Source: CAZLBC01 sp964557575 (GTDB taxonomy: Bacteria > Planctomycetota > Phycisphaerae > SM23-33). Taken from it: DNA of 56,647 bases. The stretch is from the NCBI GenBank assembly GCA_964557575.1, contig CAZLBC010000026.1, positions 1 to 56,647 on the forward strand, in the 5' to 3' direction. The notes below the pieces were generated by a model. It had not been told where the DNA came from and made no database searches. It was given only the letters and a program-made list of their open reading frames with translations. A program made the translations under genes and the position numbers. The number at the start of each line of letters is the position of its first letter. Within the stretch, counting starts at the first letter, position 1. Shown piece by piece: positions 51,928-56,647 of this stretch.

Positions 51928-53574
51928 TCAGAAACTCCGCCCCTTCTTCCCGAGCTCGTAGAGGTACCGCACCTCCTTCTCAGGCAGGCCCCGGTTGAAT
52001 ATCGCCAGCTCGTCTATCATCCCCAGGAACTGCCCGGCGTACCCGTTGCCGATGATCACGGGTTCCGCGGACGCCCCCATGCGGGAGTATCGTACTGTTT
52101 TCCGGCTCGTGACGACCCCGTCGATATACCACATGATCTCCCCGCGTTTCATGTCCCGGACGAGGGCGATGTGCGTCCACCGTCCCGCCGTGAGCGTCTT
52201 TGATGTGTTTATGGAGGTGTACGGCGATTCATTCTCGCCGGAGGTGCCGTAGAAAAAGTTGATCGTCCCGGCGGTCTCAAGCGTCATCGTCCCCTCCCCG
52301 CCGTAGCACTTGTTGAAGGGATTCCGGCGGGCGGCGAGCTTCTGGGGGTAGAGCCACATGACGATCGTCTGGCCGAGGATCGTCTGGAGGGATTTGCTGT
52401 TTCGTATGACGACGGACGAATCGTCCGTGAACCGGGCGGCGGACCCCGCCACCCCCTTCGTAAGGCCGACGTTCTTCATCAGGCCGTGATTGCCGTTGCC
52501 GCTCAGGTCCCGGACCGTGTATGCGCCCCCGGACCGCCGGACGGTACCGCGGTCGAAACTCATGACCAGCACCGCCCCCGCCGGCAGGCGGGCCCGCCCC
52601 CTGAGTTTGCCGAGCTGCTCGGTGATCGACCTGATGTGCAGCGACGCCTTCATCGCCTTCGTGTCTTTCTTCTCGTGCAGCGACAGGAAGCGGTTGTAGC
52701 AGTCGAGGGCGCGGGAGAGCGGGTTGGTTTTGTGCGCCTTTGACGCCTGGCCGGCGAGGTCGCCGCGGTACCAGTCGCCGAGCGCCATGCACTCCTCTTT
52801 GTCGAGTTCCTCGACGTCCTTTGCCGCCAGCGCCAGGCGGTCCCCGAGTTTTCCCTCGACCTTCCCCGCGGCGATTGCGGCCGCCTTCTTCGGCCGGTCT
52901 TCCTCTACCAGGAGAAACAGTACCAGCCGCTCGAGTTTCTTTCGATCGCCGGGATCCTTCCCGTGGAGTTCAAGCAGTTTCTCGTACTTTGCCTGCCGGG
53001 CGGCGGCCTTGTTGAGCGCGGTGACCTTGTCGGCCACCCGCGACTTCAGTCCCCGGCCGAGCAGCGCGGCGATGCGCAGGGCGTCCCGCAGCCGGCCGCG
53101 GGCCCGATCGATCCGGCCGTTTGCGATGTCCGCGTCGGCGCCGTACAGCAGTGCGTCGACGTATTCGCCCGCCCGCTCGGCCTTGTGCGCGCTGTCGGCG
53201 AAGGCATACCGGGCCTCGGCGATCGCGATCTCGATTTCCGAGAGATCCGCACTGCTCTCCGGGGCGATCTTACGGGCGGCCGCCAGGGCCTTCTCAGCGA
53301 GGGGAATACCCTCCCGGCTCCCGGTGCCGAAATCGGCCGCCGTGGTGAGTATGAACAGCTTCAGCGCCGGCTGATCTTCGAGCACCTCCGCGCTTTCGAG
53401 CAGTTCGGCCGCGAACTCGACGTCGTCCCGCGTCGCGGGGGACGCCCTGACCTTCCGGTCCCGCTCGCCGAACGCCTCCCGGTAGTCATCCTCGATCGCG
53501 GCGGACGACGGCACGGCGACGGTAATCAACGCCAGGAAGACGACCCCCGCGGCACGGCAGCGTGGTATCGACAT
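51928..53574 (-). CDS. Exported LamG/concanavalin-like protein with helical N-domain
   Basis: A 548-residue protein. The signal peptide is MSIPRCRAAGVVFLALITVA (residues 1-20), followed by about 300 residues of charged, TPR-like helices and a C-terminal LamG domain (about 340-545: GAVLVMSFDRGTV, SGNGNHGLMKN, WTHIALVRDM, GMIDELAIFNRGL). The start at 53574 was chosen because it begins a clean signal peptide. An in-frame ATG at 53598 or beyond adds a charged leader. It is the first gene of the four-gene exported set, 99 bases after the upstream MBL gene's stop. Confidence 0.87.
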   Translation of the reverse strand: MSIPRCRAAGVVFLALITVAVPSSAAIEDDYREAFGERDRKVRASPATRDDVEFAAELLESAEVLEDQPALKLFILTTAADFGTGSREGIPLAEKALAAARKIAPESSADLSEIEIAIAEARYAFADSAHKAERAGEYVDALLYGADADIANGRIDRARGRLRDALRIAALLGRGLKSRVADKVTALNKAAARQAKYEKLLELHGKDPGDRKKLERLVLFLLVEEDRPKKAAAIAAGKVEGKLGDRLALAAKDVEELDKEECMALGDWYRGDLAGQASKAHKTNPLSRALDCYNRFLSLHEKKDTKAMKASLHIRSITEQLGKLRGRARLPAGAVLVMSFDRGTVRRSGGAYTVRDLSGNGNHGLMKNVGLTKGVAGSAARFTDDSSVVIRNSKSLQTILGQTIVMWLYPQKLAARRNPFNKCYGGEGTMTLETAGTINFFYGTSGENESPYTSINTSKTLTAGRWTHIALVRDMKRGEIMWYIDGVVTSRKTVRYSRMGASAEPVIIGNGYAGQFLGMIDELAIFNRGLPEKEVRYLYELGKKGRSF

Positions 53575-53673
53575 GGCCCTCTCGCGGATTGGTAACATGG
53601 TAAGTCGCACCGTACCGATTATACCACCGGCGGCAGGCAAATAAAACCGCGATCCCCACTCTGTCAAGACGAG

Positions 53674-55080
53674 CTATTCGAGCGCGATCGTTTCGCCGTA
53701 CGCCGGCCCGACGGCGATCCATCCGGTCTCGGCACCGATCATTTCGGTAAATGCCTCGACGCTCTCCTCCTCCCCGTGTACGACGAACACCCGCCGGGGG
53801 GGCGTCTGTATGTTTCGCAGCCAGTCGAGGAGTTCGCCGCGGTCGGCGTGCGCGGAGAAACCGTGTATGCGGGTCACCTCGGCCTTCACCCGGCGGTTCT
53901 TCCCCAGGATCCGCACATCCTTTTCCCCCTCGACCAGTCGGCGCCCCAGGGTGCCCCGGGCCTGGTACCCGATAAACATGATCGTGTTTCTGTGATCGTT
54001 GCTATTGTGGACGAGGTGGTGCTTGATCCGCCCGCCGGTGCACATGCCCGATCCGGCGATAATGATAATCGGCTCTTCGATATCGTTGATGGCCTTCGAC
54101 GCGCTGGCGGGCCCGGCCATTTCGAGGCCGGGCATATCGAAGGGCGAATGGTGGTTGCGGGCGAATGCCGCCATCTCGCGGTCATAGAGTTCGCGGTGGT
54201 TGGAAAAGACCTCCGTTATCCGTGACGCCATGGGGCTGTCCAGAAAGACCCGTATCGGTTCGGTCCGGCCCTGCATGATGAGCGCATTTATGTAGTAGAG
54301 GATCTCTTGCGATCGCTCGAGGGCGAAACTGGGAACGATAATCTTGCCGCCCCGCTCGCGCGTCCTGTTTATCACCTCGCAGATCTTGTCCTCGACGGGA
54401 ACGTCGTCCCGGTGGTCGCGGTTGCCGTAGGTCGATTCGATCAGCACGTAGTCTGCCCGTTCGAAGACGGCGGCATCGCGGACGATGGGCCGGTCGGGGC
54501 GCCCGACATCCCCCGAAAACAGGATGGTCCGCTCCTCGCCCCCCTGCCGCACGGTGGCCTTGACGATCGCGGAACCGAGCACGTGACCGGCGCCGTGCAG
54601 CACGATCTCGACGCCCTCGGCGATCCCGACGGGTGTCTTGTACGGCTGCGGCGCAAAGAGAGCGAAACAGGCCGCGGCATCGTCACGGTCGTAGAGCGGC
54701 TTGTCCTCCTTTTCTCCTTCACGGCCCTCTTTCTTGTGCCGCCGCCGCTTGTGGGCCGCGTCCTCCTCCTGGATCTTGGCACAGTCCAGGAGTATGATCT
54801 TGGCAATCTCCGCGGTGGCCTCGGTGCAGTACACCGGCCCCTGAAAACCTTCCTTTACGAATTTCGGCAGAAATCCGCAGTGGTCGAGGTGGGCATGTGT
54901 CAAGATGACCGCGTCGACACTGCCGGGCGAGATCGGGAACGGGTGCCAGTTACGGTCCCCGAGATGCCGTTCCTGGTACAGGCCGCAGTCGACCATGAAA
55001 CGAAAACCGTCCGCCGCCACCAGGTGCCGTGAGCCGGTTACGTTGCGGGCCGCGCCGAGAAAACTCACATGTAGATTCAT
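53674..55080 (-). CDS. Beta-CASP metallo-beta-lactamase-fold RNA hydrolase
   Basis: A 468-residue MBL-fold/beta-CASP protein like bacterial YSH1/CPSF-type nucleases. The zinc motif is LTHAHLDHCGF, followed by IVLHGAGHVLGS and FSGDVGR. The beta-CASP insert has RSQEILYYINAL and PIRVFLDSPMAS. The C-terminal RMMBL part carries GFSAHADRGELLDWL and VHGEEES. Probably an RNA-processing exo- or endonuclease in the cytoplasm. The start at 55080 (MNLHVSFLG) is where similarity begins; a GTG at 55098 is also in frame. It is upstream of the LamG gene set but unlikely to be functionally tied to it. Confidence 0.93.
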   Translation of the reverse strand: MNLHVSFLGAARNVTGSRHLVAADGFRFMVDCGLYQERHLGDRNWHPFPISPGSVDAVILTHAHLDHCGFLPKFVKEGFQGPVYCTEATAEIAKIILLDCAKIQEEDAAHKRRRHKKEGREGEKEDKPLYDRDDAAACFALFAPQPYKTPVGIAEGVEIVLHGAGHVLGSAIVKATVRQGGEERTILFSGDVGRPDRPIVRDAAVFERADYVLIESTYGNRDHRDDVPVEDKICEVINRTRERGGKIIVPSFALERSQEILYYINALIMQGRTEPIRVFLDSPMASRITEVFSNHRELYDREMAAFARNHHSPFDMPGLEMAGPASASKAINDIEEPIIIIAGSGMCTGGRIKHHLVHNSNDHRNTIMFIGYQARGTLGRRLVEGEKDVRILGKNRRVKAEVTRIHGFSAHADRGELLDWLRNIQTPPRRVFVVHGEEESVEAFTEMIGAETGWIAVGPAYGETIALE

Positions 55081-55485
55081 AGGTACTTCGTCTTTCACAA
55101 TCCCCCGCGCATAAAAACAGAGACGACAGCAAATCAGGTTACGGCTCGCTTGTCAAGTAGAGATATAGCAAAGTTTCACCCCGTAATCCTCATCCGACAC
55201 TGCAGTTAATGCGATTTTCAGCCCCTGTGTTGAAAAAGTGCTCGAATTTGGTTTAAATAATGCGGAAAACATCACTTTTGCGTTTGCAAATCAAGCCACA
55301 TAATATAAAATGTAATAATCAGTTATGTGATATATTTCATTTTTGACGGCCGATGTTCACCGCGGTTATGACGGTGCGTTTCGAGGGGCTCGTACATCGA
55401 GCAGTGTACCGGCCTACTCGCACAGATAATGCCGCCGGTAATCTATAGATCTATCGCACCGTACTCGCGTGAGGAAGGCACCGGT
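55081..55485. other. 405-base intergenic region between divergent genes
   Basis: An AT-rich gap between the MBL gene (minus) and a squalene-cyclase-like gene (plus). A promoter-like pair, TTGCGT and TAATAT with a 17-base spacer, is called separately at 55278-55306. A TTGACA lies on the minus strand near the MBL gene, without a matching -10 box. A short palindrome ATCTATAGAT occurs near 55443. No small gene or tRNA was seen. Confidence 0.6.
55278..55306 (+). promoter_or_regulatory. Candidate promoter of the last gene
   Basis: TTGCGT (55278-55283), a 17-base spacer, then TAATAT (55301-55306), in the most AT-rich part of the gap. It lies 180 bases before the start codon, so it would give a long leader. 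Confidence 0.4.
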
Positions 55486-56647
55486 ATGGAACGTTTATCG
55501 TCTGCTATCGTCATCATGCTGTTTTTCGCCTTTGTGGTGATCCTGTCGATGCCCGCTCATATCCGGGCCCAGGATAATGCCGGTGCCGGCGGGGAAAAGG
55601 ACAAAAAAGAAGACGAGAAAAAAGAGGAAGTTGAACTCAGTCCCCAGGCCATGAAGCTCATCAAACAGACACAGGGCAAATGGGACGACGATCCGGTTGA
55701 ACGGGCGATTGTCAAGGCGGCACAGTGGCTCTTTTCACAGCAGAAAGCCGACGGCAGTTTCGGGAATCCCAATTACAAACACATCAAGGACAACTGCTGG
55801 GAACCAAAGAAGAACACGTACAAGTGGACGAACCCCGCGATCCGGCAGAAGATCATGGGTACGCTGCGGCTCCAGCGGGAACCACGGCCCGGCGCGGTGG
55901 GCTGCACGTCGGTCGCCGTGTACGCCCTCCTCAAGAGCCGTGTCAACCAGGATAAGTACCCCGATATCCACGCCAAGCTGAGCATCCACAGCGACGAAAT
56001 ACAGAAGGGACTGAAGTTTCTGACGACGTACGACACCTTCGGCGTCTACACCATCGGCCTCCGCTGCAACGCCTGGGTGACCGCCGAAAAGTACGAGCCC
56101 GGGAAGTACATGAAGTACCTCCGCCACGACGCCCTGCGGCTGCTCTACTCGATACACAAGGACACGGGCGGGTGGAACTACTCAATGTGGTCGAACACCT
56201 ATCACAACTCCCCCTCCCAGTACGGGATCCTGGGCATCTGGGGCTACCAGATGCTCGGCGGCGAGATCCCCAGCACCTTCTGGCCCCTGGCGATGAAGTA
56301 CTGGGTCCGGGGGCAGTTGCACGGCGGCAGGCAGGAAGGCGGCTGGAGCTATTTCCCCACGTTCCGCGGCGGCGGCGGCAACCACCACCAGCACCGCGGA
56401 TCGATGTCGACGGCGGGGCTGGCCAGCCTGTTCGTCATTCTCGACGCCCTGCTGGCCGACAAGTACCTGGATTGCAAGGGCGGCGAACTGCCGGCGCCGA
56501 TCGTCAAGGGCCTGGGCTGGTTCCACCGGGAATTCGCGAACACGATGGTGGGAAAGACGCCCGCCTGCGGCGGTAACCACTTCTGCTATTATCTCTACGG
56601 CGTCGAGCGGGTCGGCCACGCCTGCGGGTACAAGTATTTCGGCCGGC
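55486..56647 (+). CDS. Exported squalene-cyclase-like repeat protein (partial)
   Basis: The gene starts at ATG 55486, with AGGAAGG 7 bases upstream, and runs off the window after 387 codons. A signal peptide (MERLSSAIVIMLFFAFVVIL) is followed by a Lys/Glu-rich linker. Alpha-alpha repeats of the prenyltransferase/squalene-oxidase kind come next: AAQWLFSQQKADGSFG, GCTSVAVYALL, GGWNYSMWSNTYHNSPSQYG, EGGWSYFP and STAGLASLFVIL. It resembles the exported protein at 18556-19611 in fold, but not closely in sequence. The catalytic DXDD motif of true cyclases is not visible in the part present. Function unknown. Confidence 0.88.
   Translation, partial: MERLSSAIVIMLFFAFVVILSMPAHIRAQDNAGAGGEKDKKEDEKKEEVELSPQAMKLIKQTQGKWDDDPVERAIVKAAQWLFSQQKADGSFGNPNYKHIKDNCWEPKKNTYKWTNPAIRQKIMGTLRLQREPRPGAVGCTSVAVYALLKSRVNQDKYPDIHAKLSIHSDEIQKGLKFLTTYDTFGVYTIGLRCNAWVTAEKYEPGKYMKYLRHDALRLLYSIHKDTGGWNYSMWSNTYHNSPSQYGILGIWGYQMLGGEIPSTFWPLAMKYWVRGQLHGGRQEGGWSYFPTFRGGGGNHHQHRGSMSTAGLASLFVILDALLADKYLDCKGGELPAPIVKGLGWFHREFANTMVGKTPACGGNHFCYYLYGVERVGHACGYKYFGR

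Overview
The window is a GC-rich, gene-dense bacterial chromosome segment. The gene families point to the Planctomycetota: an ECF sigma factor beside a FecR-type membrane protein, a MoxR/DUF58/VWA operon ending in a giant coiled-coil protein, squalene-cyclase-like repeat proteins, a lysine-tailed DksA relative with a degenerate zinc finger, and many secreted LamG, VCBS, PQQ and PA14 proteins. This assignment is inferred from gene content. No rRNA or other taxonomic marker is present.

Layout. At 0-8 kb lie the start of a LysR regulator, tRNA-Leu(CAG), cmk-plsC, a minus-strand STAS/anti-sigma-kinase/membrane-protein operon, an NCS1-type permease with L-rhamnose isomerase, and a radical SAM protein. 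At 8-13 kb are thrS-infC (infC starts with ATT after a strong ribosome site), a FAD oxidoreductase and a divergent dapF. At 13-18.6 kb is the most intriguing set: an unrecognised 536-residue protein, then an N-formylglutamate-amidohydrolase-like protein, a DUF1704 (QEGLA) metallo-carboxypeptidase-like protein and a glutathione-synthetase-like ATP-grasp ligase. Together they look like a peptide or amino-acid ligation and trimming pathway.

At 18.6-32.3 kb a six-gene minus-strand operon runs moxR, DUF58, BatA-like VWA, VWA split by a PA14 domain, a 1684-residue coiled-coil protein and a squalene-cyclase-like protein, mostly with 4-base overlaps. It is preceded at 32.3-34.4 kb by an ECF sigma factor and its FecR-like partner. 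At 34.4-43.1 kb are dksA-like, lspA-like and ribD genes, a receptor-type Ser/Thr kinase with four related outer modules, an HD phosphohydrolase and xylA.

At 43.2-46.7 kb is a small accessory patch: tRNA-Lys(CTT), a HEPN/MNT toxin-antitoxin pair with both signature motifs intact, a secreted PQQ-propeller protein and an AT-richer DUF3800 gene behind a near-consensus promoter. At 46.7-55.1 kb a minus-strand operon encodes exported proteins (LamG, lipoprotein, VCBS, 1114-residue propeller/PA14), with a beta-CASP metallo-hydrolase gene just upstream. The window ends inside a second squalene-cyclase-like gene.

No CRISPR array, insertion sequence, integrase or rRNA was found.
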